Assembly (NCBI RefSeq): GCF_019703515.2 | Contig: NC_059388.1 | Coordinates: forward strand, 4,553,979-4,617,978 | DNA length: 64,000 bases | Reading direction: 5' to 3' | Source of the DNA: Myxocyprinus asiaticus | Lineage: Eukaryota > Chordata > Actinopteri > Cypriniformes > Catostomidae | Part shown: one piece after another, positions 22,890-33,299 of the stretch | How the letters are laid out: every line of letters starts with the position of its first letter | Numbering within the stretch: the first letter of the stretch is position 1 | Notes under the pieces: model-generated | Databases searched by the model: none | Told to the model about the DNA's origin: nothing | What the model saw: only the letters and a program-made list of their open reading frames with translations | Made by a program: the position numbers and the translations under genes

Positions 22890-23620
22890 TGTTTGGGGCT
22901 CCCAAGAGTGACCCCTAGTGTCACTACATCGACACAACGTCGAGTGAGTGACAGATCGGGAACTACAGTTCATACAATATGAAAATCATTATGTCTATGG
23001 AGAGTCCTCATAAGGATAACCGCACCAACATGTGTGTGTGTGAGCACAGTTGGAATTCTTTGCCTGTCACACATGCTATTACTGAATGTTGTGTTTTACA
23101 ACTAGGATGACTACTTTAAATAGACCATAGTAGGCACACTGACAATACAAATAAAATTCGGCTAGTTCTTGTCTAACCAAAGTATACTTTGGGCTTTAGA
23201 TAACATCATGATACTCTAATAATTATCACCCTGAAGTGGTTTATTTTGCGATAGTGACTGGCTGACTTTACATTATTCTGCTTATTACACAGCTAATTAG
23301 TAAAATAACTAAATAAACAGACATTAAATATTGATTTAAGCTTTAATTATTTGATTATATGTGAAAAAAGAGCGTGGTGAAATGTGAAACTAGCACAGCT
23401 ATATGGAAAATGTGTTGCCTGAGACAACGGTCAATTATACAGTTCAACGATAATATATCTGTCAACAGATTGCTGTGATTTATAAAGAGTCATGTAATAA
23501 AATACATAGCACATACAAATACTGGATAAAGTAGTACCAAAAAAATACTTTTCGTTGTTGAATGAAATATGAATATATTTAGACCATTTGGAACAGTCTT
23601 TGCATCGGGAGTGTACCTAT

Positions 23621-24447
23621 GGGGGCTTTCACACTGGGCACGTTTGCTGCAGTCCGATTCTGAGTGTGATTGTTCCTGGTGCCCCCCGCAGCGTTGGTCT
23701 GGTTTCACACTCACTTGATTCTATCGAACCCTGGTCCATTTGCGTTCATCTTACGTCATCACAAACACGCATGGAGAACACAACGCGACTCATCATACTT
23801 TTTGTTTTTTTGTTATTTTGGTGCCATTATGCACAGCAGAGTGAACGACAACTGTGTATATGTGCGCTTCATGGCGTAACTCATCAGATGTCTAGGGGAA
23901 GGCGGCTTGCTGCTGCTCGCAAACGGCGTTTTTTGAGGAGACAGCTGACTGCAAGGAATTCTTATGCATCTTTGTTTACACTGCACGCTTACTCACGCTC
24001 GTGTCCATTGTGAAGTTATCGCCACTGTCATCTCCTATTATACCCTGTATTTACAACCTATAGTAGTATTTATAAGGTGTATAGATAGATAGATAGACAG
24101 ACAGACAGTATTTATAGTGTTGTATGTCATTGTGGTGTCATTACTTTTTTGGGACTTTCAGGAATGTGTGGATCCTCGTGTGTTGTCGAAACTAATGATG
24201 TCGTCATCGGCTAAAACACATGCGCAGGTTACTTTACTTCCTGAACGAGTGCGCACCCGAGTCTGAGTTGCTTTCACATTCACGCGATTGCGCCACAGTT
24301 CCATTGCAACTGAACTCAGACCACCTCCTACAGGTAGTCTCGGGTTCGGTACCGCAGTGCGCTCCCCGGTCCATATGACAGCTTTCACATTGTCAATTTT
24401 TCATGCAAACCGTGCTCTGAAAAACATCTCATAGGGTGAAAGCACCC
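23621..24447. mobile_element. Non-autonomous Harbinger/ISL2EU-like DNA transposon
   Basis: 827 bp with terminal inverted repeats (left gggggctttcacac, right reading inward gggtgctttcaccc), flanked on both sides by TAT. Subterminal 'ggtttcacactcac'/'gctttcacattcacgcg' motifs also mirror each other. A GATA/GACA microsatellite is at 24084-24107. A 141-codon frame (23588-24013) runs across the left half and includes an Arg-rich stretch; it starts outside the element and is probably incidental. The superfamily is inferred from TIR style and the short TSD. Confidence 0.65.
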
Positions 24448-24585
24448 TATGATACCTTCAAATTCTGTTTAGGTAGACAGCTCACTAGGTTTTGGAACAG
24501 ACTGATATAGGCCAATCTCAGCTGTACATAAACAAATGTTTATCCAAATAAGACCCTACTTCAAACGATCAATATTTGCACTTAC

Positions 24586-24649
24586 CCTGCAGTTGCTAAG
24601 CTCTTCTGCTTTCACAATAATCGTCCCACATTTCTTCCCAGGAATCCCC
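24586..24649 (-). CDS. Copine exon (end of C2A / linker)
   Basis: A 64-bp minus-strand exon that translates as GIPGKKCGTIIV followed by KAEELSNCR. This is the short copine segment that closes the first C2 domain and leads to the second. The acceptor (aaacgcag) is preceded by a pyrimidine-rich tract (ccctctttttg on the minus strand), and the donor gtaag is at 24585-24581. It begins with one base finishing a Gly codon and ends on a complete Arg codon, so it splices in frame to 13863-13966. No earlier copine exon was recognised up to 64000, which implies an upstream intron of more than 39 kb, filled with the nested transposons described below. Confidence 0.92.
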
Positions 24650-25604
24650 CTGCGTTTGACAAAAAGAGGGTATTAAGGTCATAAATGTGTCTTAAATTGT
24701 GTTGTGTAGAACTGTCATAATATATTGTGAGACCATTTTTAAAAAACCTTTGCATAACACTTACTAAAATGTATTGCGGAGCTACCATGGTATAGTGATG
24801 ATACATATTATTGTAATCAAATGTTACTTTGATATATACCATGATACTGAATCATTTCTGTATTCACATATGATTATTTTTGCATGATACTCCTGGGTAA
24901 TGCAAGGAATATGATATTACCATTGTACAATCACCCAAAAAAAATAAATAAAAAATGCTATTCACTTTGTGGTACTTTTGCAATCAAGTGCTGTCTTCTG
25001 AACTCAAAAAACTTAAAAGACAAAACATACAAAACAAAACAAAAAACTAAATGAAGCTAAACTAAACAATAAAATGAAAAACAAAACATAAAAAAATAAA
25101 AATGAAACAAAACACAAAACAAAACATTGGCTCAACCAATTTCAGGAGTGTGGGGCGGGTCTATCTGTTTAAACAACCAATGGAAGACAGGTAAGCTTTC
25201 TCTTCTCTTTTAAATGGTATCATTTTCACCTGATACCTTCAGATCATTTAGTGAGGTTTAAAGGATTAGTCTAATTCTCTGTCACTCACACAAACAGAAG
25301 TAGGATATTGCTTTCCTAACAAAAGATTCTCGGAGGTTAAAGACCACAAAGTAGAGGTCGACCGATTATCAGCCTGGATGATAATCGGATCCAATATTCA
25401 TAATTTTTCTAATTATAAGCAATTGTTATTTTGTCTGAGCTGATTGCTGATACATTTTAAAATGCGCTCCTTTGGCTCTGATGCCACCACCTCTCTCTGA
25501 AAGGTTACTGCTTGTAGTCTGGCTCAATGTCCTGCCCACATTATTATCGAATTGGTTATATGTCACGAGTATGGCCAATCAACACTGTACTCTGTATTCG
25601 TGGG
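24650..25604. other. Copine intron with short palindromic repeats
   Basis: Contains a diffuse repeat with ccatggta-type motifs (24700-24930), similar in style to 51300-51500, then an A-rich run (25010-25130) and the end of a dispersed repeat at about 25352 (agaggtcgaccgattatc). No gene was recognised. Confidence 0.45.
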
Positions 25605-25740
25605 CAGGGTTTGGAGGGTTACTTTTTTAAAAATGTAATCCATTACAGATTACTTAATAAATGTAATCAGTAGCATAATCCAATTACAACACTATGAAAG
25701 TAACATAATCAGATTACTTTTAATTACTTTCGGATTACCA
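25605..25740 (+). mobile_element. hAT-like element, left end
   Basis: Begins cagggtttggagggttac and continues with gtaatccattacagattac, the typical end of a widespread fish hAT family. Its partner end may be 47095-47212, on the other side of the nested block. This is the source-like copy of the fragment at 22803-22889. Confidence 0.55.
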
Positions 25741-26857
25741 CAAGGGCACATATGTAAATAAAGTCAAGATAAAATCAATATGATCTCTAAAACTTTAAAT
25801 TATGCCTTGAATGGAAACAGAACATATTTGAGTAATATTATGAGTACTGTTGTAGCTGTTATTATATCTAAGGAAAAGAAACATGTACACTACACCCTAC
25901 CAAGAAAACAGAAATATAATGTAGAACAACTCTAAAAGTAATTTTAAAGAAATCAGTCAAGTTCACTGTCTGCTACAGAAAAAGAAAATGTATCATAAAG
26001 CAAATATAATCAGAACAGATGCACTGAATTATGTCTTGGTTAACATTAAACTAAATCTGACAGGATATACCTCAGGTTCAAAAACTCTGCAAAGTGTAAT
26101 TCTATTCTATTCATTAACTTCAGACTGTAAATAATAGGTAGATCACACGTTATCATCATCATCACCATCATCATCATCGTTATTATTGTCATAATTAAAT
26201 GTTGGAGAGTGTCTTTTCTCTGCTTGCTCATGATCTAAAGTCAAACATCACCAGCTAACAGCTGATTTCTATGTTTATGTTTCTGTTTAAAGATTTTTTT
26301 TAAAGGGGGAAAAAGTTTTGATTCCAAAAAGAAAACAAAATCTAATTTTAAAGAATAGATCAAAACAGATTTAAAATTTTAGTTAGTCTTTTTAATTACT
26401 TCTTCTTAATTACTATGTGTTGAACATGTTACATTTGTCAGAATGTCTCCCTCACCCAGACATTTGAACTGTTCTCAACAATAATTTATCAAAATCTGAA
26501 AAATTCTTCACTGAACTTTCTTTCCTAAGAACTTAAAAAACATTTTCAATTAATTTTGTATTTATGTGTACAATCTGGATTTGTTAATAATGATCAGGGA
26601 TGCAAAATCATGAGAGGTGAAAAAGGAGAGAAAGTCATAGCAAGTTTTCCAGGAGTATTTTTTCAGTGGATTTTTGTATTGTTGTATTCAAAACTTTTTT
26701 TTCTTAAATGATGAAGGTGTAAGTACCGTTCACCTGGGGGAGGGGTAATTTTTTCAGCTGCAATACGAAACAGAACAACATACAGAACGTCATGGCTAAT
26801 ATAGTACAGTTCACATTTGCAACCATGCAAACCAGGGGATTTCCATGCCATACCATA
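25741..26857. other. AT-rich sequence between hAT-like end and nested block
   Basis: No exon or repeat was recognised apart from an ATC/ATT trinucleotide microsatellite at about 26152-26185. It may be the interior of the hAT-like element that begins at 25605. Confidence 0.45.
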
Positions 26858-27305
26858 GGTATGTTTCCATCCAAGTTGCGAATGTAATTTATGCAAGAAA
26901 TCTGAATATTGCAAAAACAATGTGCAGATAAAGCCGCGTTTCCATCCCTTGCGTTTAAAAGAACAAAATCATCACTTCCGGGGAAATTGCAGCAACTGTG
27001 TGACTCTTTTATTAATAAAAATACGTGCGGTTTAGGACACGCAGACAAAACACTTTAATAACTCGTTTCATGACTGGAAATGACAGCGTGTCACAGTTCT
27101 GGGAGCACTATGTGTGTTTGCGTTCCTCCATCAAGACTTTGCGGTGTGGATCACCGCATGTAACAATTTTCATGTAATATTCGCCTTTTTTTGCCAATGT
27201 GTGAATGGCTTGTAACGCAACTTAAGAAATGAGACCTTCCCGGACTTCCTAGGTTGCCTTTTAAAGCCTAAAGACTGATTTTCATGCGAAGGGAGCGGGT
27301 CGGTT

Positions 27306-27508
27306 TTGTCGGGAAAATCCAAAGGATGTGACGTTTATGCGTCCTCCCAAGAGCCTTCTACTGAATTCCGCCCAGCTAAGTGGGAACGTGATTGTGATCG
27401 AGCAAAAACTAGAGTGAACATTGGCAGGGCATTTGATTCCTGGAGGGACCTTCGTTCGGTTTTGGGGATCAAAACTGACTCTGAATTGGCGTTCTTCTTA
27501 TTGGACAG
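27306..27508 (+). pseudogene. Exon-like ORF fragment of a transposon gene
   Basis: A 68-codon frame (GKSKGCDVYASSQEPSTEF ... VNIGRAFDSWRDLRSVLG then KTDSELAFFLLDR) ends exactly at a splice-donor sequence, gacag|gtaatc, at 27508/27509. The segment 'RVNIGxAFxxWRxLRxxxGxxxDxELAxFLLD' is one I associate with fish transposon-encoded or transposon-derived proteins; no catalytic function can be given. No following exon was found before the L1 insertion at 28110. The start shown is simply the beginning of the open frame. Confidence 0.45.
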
Positions 27509-28649
27509 GTAATCTTACATAACTGCAAATCATGTGAAATATAGTGCCATAAGGATTGATCTGTGTAATTTTAGCTAACTTGATCTTGCCTGCTAACGCT
27601 GACGAATTGCATGCTTCCTTGCTTCGTAAGTTTCAAATAATTTCAACGTTCTTCTCTTTATACTAAAAGTCAGGTATACAGGATAAATTTAAGAAAATAC
27701 GCTGGTTTCTTGATCGTAGTACAACATATGACATACAAAACATACAATAGTGCAACATAACAGTGCAGTGCAACAGTAAACTGTCTGGTATAGTTCGGTA
27801 GTATGTAGCTGTATGTGTGTATCAGTATGCTATGTTAGCTGATAAGTAGTTTAGTGGTTAAGTAGTTTTAGTCTCAGTGTTTGTAGTAAAACAATCATAA
27901 CTGTGTAATTTTAATTATGTTACCTCATCTGTTAGCATGATGCTGGTGGATCACGTTCAGTCTCTTTGTACATTATGTCATTGTTTTGGCCGATGCTCGC
28001 TCGCTCGCGTCCCTAAGGAGTGTGTGCAGTTCACTTAACGGCCACAGGTGTCATTAATAACAAGGATTTCTGAATCTTACATACTGCACCTTTAAGTATC
28101 AATAAACCTGGGGTCAAGTGACACCAAGCGAGGATCGGACATGTGAACGGTGAGCTCTGAAACCCCCTTGAGCCAGGGAGTAGATTTGGTCGGAGAGATA
28201 TGGGAAATGTGGCGAGAGATACTGGGCATGTCGGCAATGCTGACGAAGGTCATTGCTGATTTGGAGGATCTTGTTGTGATACGTTGATTGATCACTGCCA
28301 TGGAGGCAAAGTTCTCTGAGATGGTTACAAGAGTGGGGGATGTCGAGAAATGGATCGATTATCTGGAGTCATCGGAGAGGGAATTATCTGCTAATCCACT
28401 AGCAACCAGAGTAGAGTAGCCAAAAACTGTACTCAAGTAAAAGTACAATTACTTTAAAAAAATAATTACTCAAGAAGATGTAAAATTACTACCATAATTA
28501 CTTGAGTAAGAGTAAGAAAGTATCCAATTAAAAGAGTACTCAAGTAGTGAGTAACTCGTTACTTTCACAAATGACATAATAAACGTTAACTCCCCTATAT
28601 TCCATTACATAATACACATTTAACATGTATTACAATATTATAATTATTA

Positions 28650-28935
28650 TTAATGGAAATTCTGTAATCATTCACCATCATGTTGTTCCAAACCCATTTG
28701 ACTTTATTCCATGCAACACAATAAGGAGATATTAGACAGAATGTTTGTCACTATTTACTTTCAGTGAATGTTTTTTTCTCCATATTTTGAAAGTGAATGG
28801 TGACCGAGACTGTCAGTCCCTGACATTCTGTCTAACATATTTTGTGTTCCACGTAATACAAAGGGTTACACGGGTTACACGACATGAGGGTTGGGAAATG
28901 ATGACAAAAAATTTAATTATGGCTGAGCCATCACT
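28650..28935. mobile_element. MITE of the 'TTCACCC' family (partial)
   Basis: Contains tcattcaccatcatgttgtt followed by ccaaacccatttgac on the left and catgagggttgggaaatgatga with ggctgagccatcactttaa on the right, the mirrored ends of the common fish MITE. It lies directly against the next MITE copy at 28937. There is no coding capacity. Confidence 0.6.
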
Positions 28936-29489
28936 TTAAAGGTATAGTTCACACAAAAATTTAAATTATCTCATCATTTACTCACCCTCATGCCATCCCA
29001 GATATGGATGACTTGCAGAATGCAAATTAAGATTTTTAGAAGAATATTTTAGCTCTGTAGGCCAAAATGTTGATGCTCCAAAAAGCACATAAAGGCGGCA
29101 TAAAAGTAATCCATAAGACTCCAGTAGTTAAATCCATATCTTCAGAAGTGTTATGATAGGTGTGGGTGAGAAACAGATCAATATTTGTCATTTTTTGCTA
29201 GACATTCTTCTCCCTGCCCAGCAGGGGGCAATATGCAGAGAAGAATGTGAATCACCAAAAGCACAAAAAGAAGAATGTGAAGGTGATCTGTTTCTCTGTT
29301 TCTCATCCACACATTCTCATATCACATCGCTTCTGAATATATTGATTTAACCACTGGAGCCTTATGGATTACTTTTATGCTGACTTATTTGATTTTGTTT
29401 AGCTTTAAAAACGAACTTTCGCAGCTGAAGCTACAGAGGTTAGTTCACTCTCCGTCTCTGTAGCGGATGTAACACGATCCTTCCGACGG

Positions 29490-30830
29490 GTGAATATCCG
29501 CAAAGCCGCTGGCCCAGACGGCATTCCGGGCCGCGTCATCAGAGCGTGCGCGAACCAGCTGGCTGGTGTTTTTACGGACATTTTCAACCTTTCCCTCTCT
29601 TTGTCTGTAGTCCCCACATGCTTTAAAACATCCACCATTGTGCCTGTTCCAAAACAATCAAAAATAACTTGTTTAAATGACTGGCGTCCTATTGCTCTGA
29701 CCCCCATCATCAGCAAATGTTTTGAGAGACCAATCAGAGATTACATCTGCTCTGTATTGCCACTCTCTCTTGACCCGCTGCAGTTTGCTTACCGCAACAA
29801 CCGCTCCACTGATGATGCCATTGCATCTACAATACACACTGCTCTCTCCCGCCTGGAAAAAAAGAACACTTATGTGAGAATGCTGTTTGTAGACTACAGC
29901 TCAGCATTCAACACCATAGTGCCCTCCAAGCTAGATGAGAAACTCCGGGCTCTGGGCTTAAACAGCTCGCTGTGCAGCTGGATCCTGGACTTCCTGTCAA
30001 GCAGACGCCAGGTGGTTAGAATAGGCAGCAACATCTCCTCATCACTGACCCTCAACACTGGAGCCCCACAGGGCTGTGTTCTCAGCCCACTACTGTATTC
30101 CTTGTACACACATGACTGTGTGGCAACGCATAGCTCCAATGCCATCATTAAGTTTGCTGATGACACGACGGTGGTAGGTCTGATCACTGACAATGATGAA
30201 ACAGCCTACAGAGAGAAGGTACACACTCTGACACACTGGTGTCAGAAGCACAACCTCTCCCTCAACGTCAGTAAGACAAAGGAGCTTGTGGTGGACTTCA
30301 GAAGAAAAGACAGAGAACACAGTCCCATCACCATCAATGGAGCACCAGTGGAGAGAGTCAGCAGCTTCAAGTTCCTGGGTGTCCACATCACTGAGGAACT
30401 CACATGGTCCATCCACACTGAAGTCGTTGTGAAGAAGGCTCATCAGCGCCTCTTCTTCCTGAGACGGCTGAGGAAGTTTGGAATGAACCGCCACATCCTC
30501 ACGCGGTTCTACACCTGCACTGTGGAGAGCATCCTGACTGGCTGTATCTCCGCCTGGTACGGCAATAGCACCGCCCACAACTGCAAAGCACTGCAAAGGG
30601 TGGTGCGAACTGCCAGACACATCATCGGAGGTGAGCTTCCCTCCCTCCAGGAAATATATACAAGGCGGTGTGTGAAAAAAGCTCGGAGGATCATCAGAGA
30701 CTCCAGCCACCCGAGCCATGGGCTGTTCTCACTGCTACCATCAGGTAGGTGGTATCGCAGCATCAGGACCCGCACCAGCCGACTCCATGATAGCTTCTTC
30801 CCCCAAGCAATCAGACTTTTGAACTCTTGA
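29490..30830 (+). CDS. L2/CR1-type LINE reverse transcriptase, open frame
   Basis: The frame is open without stops from the truncation at about 29411 to the stop after 30830, more than 465 codons. 29490 is only the first near-start codon (GTG), not a true start. Motifs in order: [65 protein letters not shown] (first catalytic Asp), [34 protein letters not shown] (FADD catalytic pair), [27 protein letters not shown], and the C-terminal region [17 protein letters not shown] to AIRLLNS. It lacks the N-terminal endonuclease, so it could not retrotranspose alone. The intact frame implies a fairly recent insertion. Confidence 0.9.
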   Translation: MNIRKAAGPDGIPGRVIRACANQLAGVFTDIFNLSLSLSVVPTCFKTSTIVPVPKQSKITCLNDWRPIALTPIISKCFERPIRDYICSVLPLSLDPLQFAYRNNRSTDDAIASTIHTALSRLEKKNTYVRMLFVDYSSAFNTIVPSKLDEKLRALGLNSSLCSWILDFLSSRRQVVRIGSNISSSLTLNTGAPQGCVLSPLLYSLYTHDCVATHSSNAIIKFADDTTVVGLITDNDETAYREKVHTLTHWCQKHNLSLNVSKTKELVVDFRRKDREHSPITINGAPVERVSSFKFLGVHITEELTWSIHTEVVVKKAHQRLFFLRRLRKFGMNRHILTRFYTCTVESILTGCISAWYGNSTAHNCKALQRVVRTARHIIGGELPSLQEIYTRRCVKKARRIIRDSSHPSHGLFSLLPSGRWYRSIRTRTSRLHDSFFPQAIRLLNS

Positions 30831-30989
30831 TCTCCCATGATCAAAATACATCAGCACTGCACTTTATTACCCTTACTCTTATATCTCACACTGGACTGTC
30901 ATAAATTATATTATTATTATTATATTATGTTCTCTCTTAACAACTGACTATCAACCGACAGCCTGAATGTCAATACAGTACAATACTGT

Positions 30990-31034
<45 letters not shown>

Positions 31035-31430
31035 TTTTTTAATATATTTTTATTTTTTATTTTTATTGAATAATGTGTATCTATATAGTGCGTATTGTAT
31101 ACTGTACAGTGTATGTTATTATTTGTATACTGTTGAGTATAATTATGTGTATAACGTCATGGTTACTGGTGTAACCTCCGTTCCCTGATGGAGGGAACGA
31201 GACGTTGGTGTCGATGTAGTGACACTAGGGGTCACTCTTGGGAGCCCGAGACACCTCTGGTCTTTGATAAAAGGCCAATGAAAATTGGCGAGTGGTATTT
31301 GCATGCCACTCCCCCGAACATACGGGTATAAAAGGAGCTGGTATGCAACCACTCATTCAGGTTTTACGCTGAGGAGCCGATATAAGGTCCGGCCATTTCA
31401 GCGGGTAGTTCAGCGTTGTGGCAGGAGGGA

Positions 31431-31538
31431 CCAACATCTCGTTCCCTCCATCAGGGAACGGAGGTTACACCAGTAACCATGACGTTCCCTATCTGTCACT
31501 CACTCGACGTTGGTGTCGATGTAGTGACACTAGGGGTC
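31431..31538. repeat. DIRS internal complementary region (ICR)
   Basis: 31431-31483 is the reverse complement of the element's left terminus (31156-31208, one mismatch). 31484-31538 is the exact reverse complement of the right terminus (37444-37498). The ICR thus reproduces the two ends joined together, as the DIRS replication model (circularisation templated by the ICR) predicts. Confidence 0.9.
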
Positions 31539-32287
31539 CCTATACAAAACGCCACAAGGCTGAACTGTGTTACGTGAACTGGCGGTGTGTGGTGGGCAGA
31601 CTTGCTGTGTGCCTCATAGCCAGCACACCAGGTCGACACGTAACCTCCCCCAACACAGTTATGAGTGTTGAACGGCCCTTTTTGGGGACAAGTCGACTAC
31701 CCAGAGATAGAGACAGGCTTAACCCAGTCATGGCCTCTTTCCCCTTCTCTTTTTCCACTCCCTAAAAAAGAAGGGGGATTATCCGACTGGGCCGCCAGGT
31801 CTAGTCGGGGGGTGTCCCTCCCAAGGGGAGGACACCGCGGAGACCACACCTCGCCCCAAGAGAGGGGGGGATATTTAAGTGGAAGAATACATCACATGGT
31901 CTTTCCAACCATGTGGAGAGCCTTCAAGGTAGATCCTACCCAATGGGGGAGGAGTTACTACAACATGGAGACTGAGGGGCTCTGCCCAAGGAAGACGCAG
32001 TTTGCCAGTAGGGAAACGAACTAGCGGAAGATATAGATCGCATGGGGTTAGCCTTACAGGGAACCGCCACATGCGGAGCACCTACCCCAGAACCGGGCTC
32101 TTAGTTAGCGCGTGTACTGGGCCGGCAGCGAGTCTCTCCGAAAACTCGACTGCCACAGGGCTCGGAGGAAGTCAATCAGGGAACAACTTTTGTGAACACT
32201 ACTGGGAATTAACAGTGCACGTCTTCAGCTCAAAAAGAGGTGGAATGCGCTATGTGCAAGCGATACACCCAGCCGGCTATCCCGGGC

Positions 32288-33224
32288 TTATCCGCTTGTG
32301 TTGCGTGCCACTACCTGGGACCAAACCGGTTCCACCCGGAGGTTGTAGAACCTTGCAAAGGTGTTGGGTGTTGCCCAGTCCGCTGCTCTGCAAATGTCTG
32401 TTAGAGAGGCACCTCTGGCCAGGGCCCAAGAAGCCACAACACCACGGGTAGAATGGGCTCGTAGCCCTACCGGGGGTGGCATGTTTTGGGCGAGACATGC
32501 CATAGTTATGGCGTCAATGAGCCAGTGGGCGATCCTCTGCTTGGAGACAGCACTTCCTTTCCGCTGTGCACCAAAGCAGACAAAGAGCTGCTCAGAGATT
32601 CTAAAGCTCTGCGTGCGATCCAAATAGATGCGTAAAGCGCGCACCGGACACAGCAACGACAGGGCTAGGTCTGCCTCCTCCTGGGGCAGTGCTTGCAGGT
32701 TCACCACCTGGTCTCTAAAAGGAGTGGTGGGAACCTTGGGCACATAGCCTGGTCGGGGGTCTCAGGATCACGTGAGAATAGCCCGGACCGAACTCCAGGC
32801 ACGTTTCGCTGACAGAGAACACTTGCAGGTCACCTACCCTCTTGATGGAAGTGAGCGCAGTCAGGAGGGCAGTCTTCAAGGAGAGTGCCTTAAGCCCGGC
32901 TGACTGCAAAACTCAAAGGGGGCTCTCTGTAGACCGTGAAAAACTACAGAGGTCCGATGAGGGAACAAGGCATGGCCTGGAGGGATTCAGCCTCCTGGCG
33001 CCTCTTAGGAACCTGATGATCAGATCATGCTTCCCTAAGGACTTACCGTCGACTACGTCATGGTGTGCTGCTATGGCAGCAACGTACACCTTCAAGGTGT
33101 AAGGGGACAGCCTCCCTTCCAACCTCTCTTGCAGGAAGGAAAGCACTGATCTGACTGCGCACCTCTGGGGGTCTTCCTGATGGGAAGAACACCACTTAGC
33201 GAACAGACACCACTTAAAAGGCAT
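32288..33224 (-). pseudogene. DIRS tyrosine recombinase (copy 3)
   Basis: Spread over three frames. 32913-33224 has the N-terminal domain (SVLSFLQERLEGRLSPYTLK, VYVAAIAAHHDVVDGK). 32715-32909 has ALTSIKRVGDLQVFSVSE with the first catalytic Arg. 32288-32743 has the C-terminal catalytic part: LRAHSTRGVVASWALARGAS with the His-x-x-Arg box, then DWATPNTFARFY with the nucleophilic Tyr. All recognisable catalytic residues are present, but frameshifts near 32730 and 32910 separate them. Copy 2 keeps a longer unbroken N-terminal half. Confidence 0.88.
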
Positions 33225-33299
33225 ACAGGCGCCTCGTAGAGGGAGCCCTAGCCTGAGTGAACGTGTCTGCCACCGCAGGTGGGAGACAGCTTAGGTCTT

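Larger units (their letters stand above)
17300..22963 (-). mobile_element. DIRS-type tyrosine-recombinase retrotransposon, copy 2
   Basis: A complete but damaged element with inverted terminal repeats. The left carries tagtgacactaggggtcac and the right its complement gtgacccctagtgtcacta. On the minus strand the order is gag-like ORF, reverse transcriptase-RNase H, tyrosine recombinase, as in DIRS elements, which integrate by recombinase rather than by an integrase. About 540 bp of gag is missing relative to copy 3. A SINE sits at 17684-17876, and the right terminal repeat carries foreign sequence at 22803-22889. No target duplication is seen, as expected for the family. Confidence 0.92.

Noticed and set aside
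23588..24013. 141-codon frame with an Arg-rich stretch
   Set aside because: It starts outside the Harbinger/ISL2EU-like element and crosses its terminal repeat, so it is not a natural gene unit.
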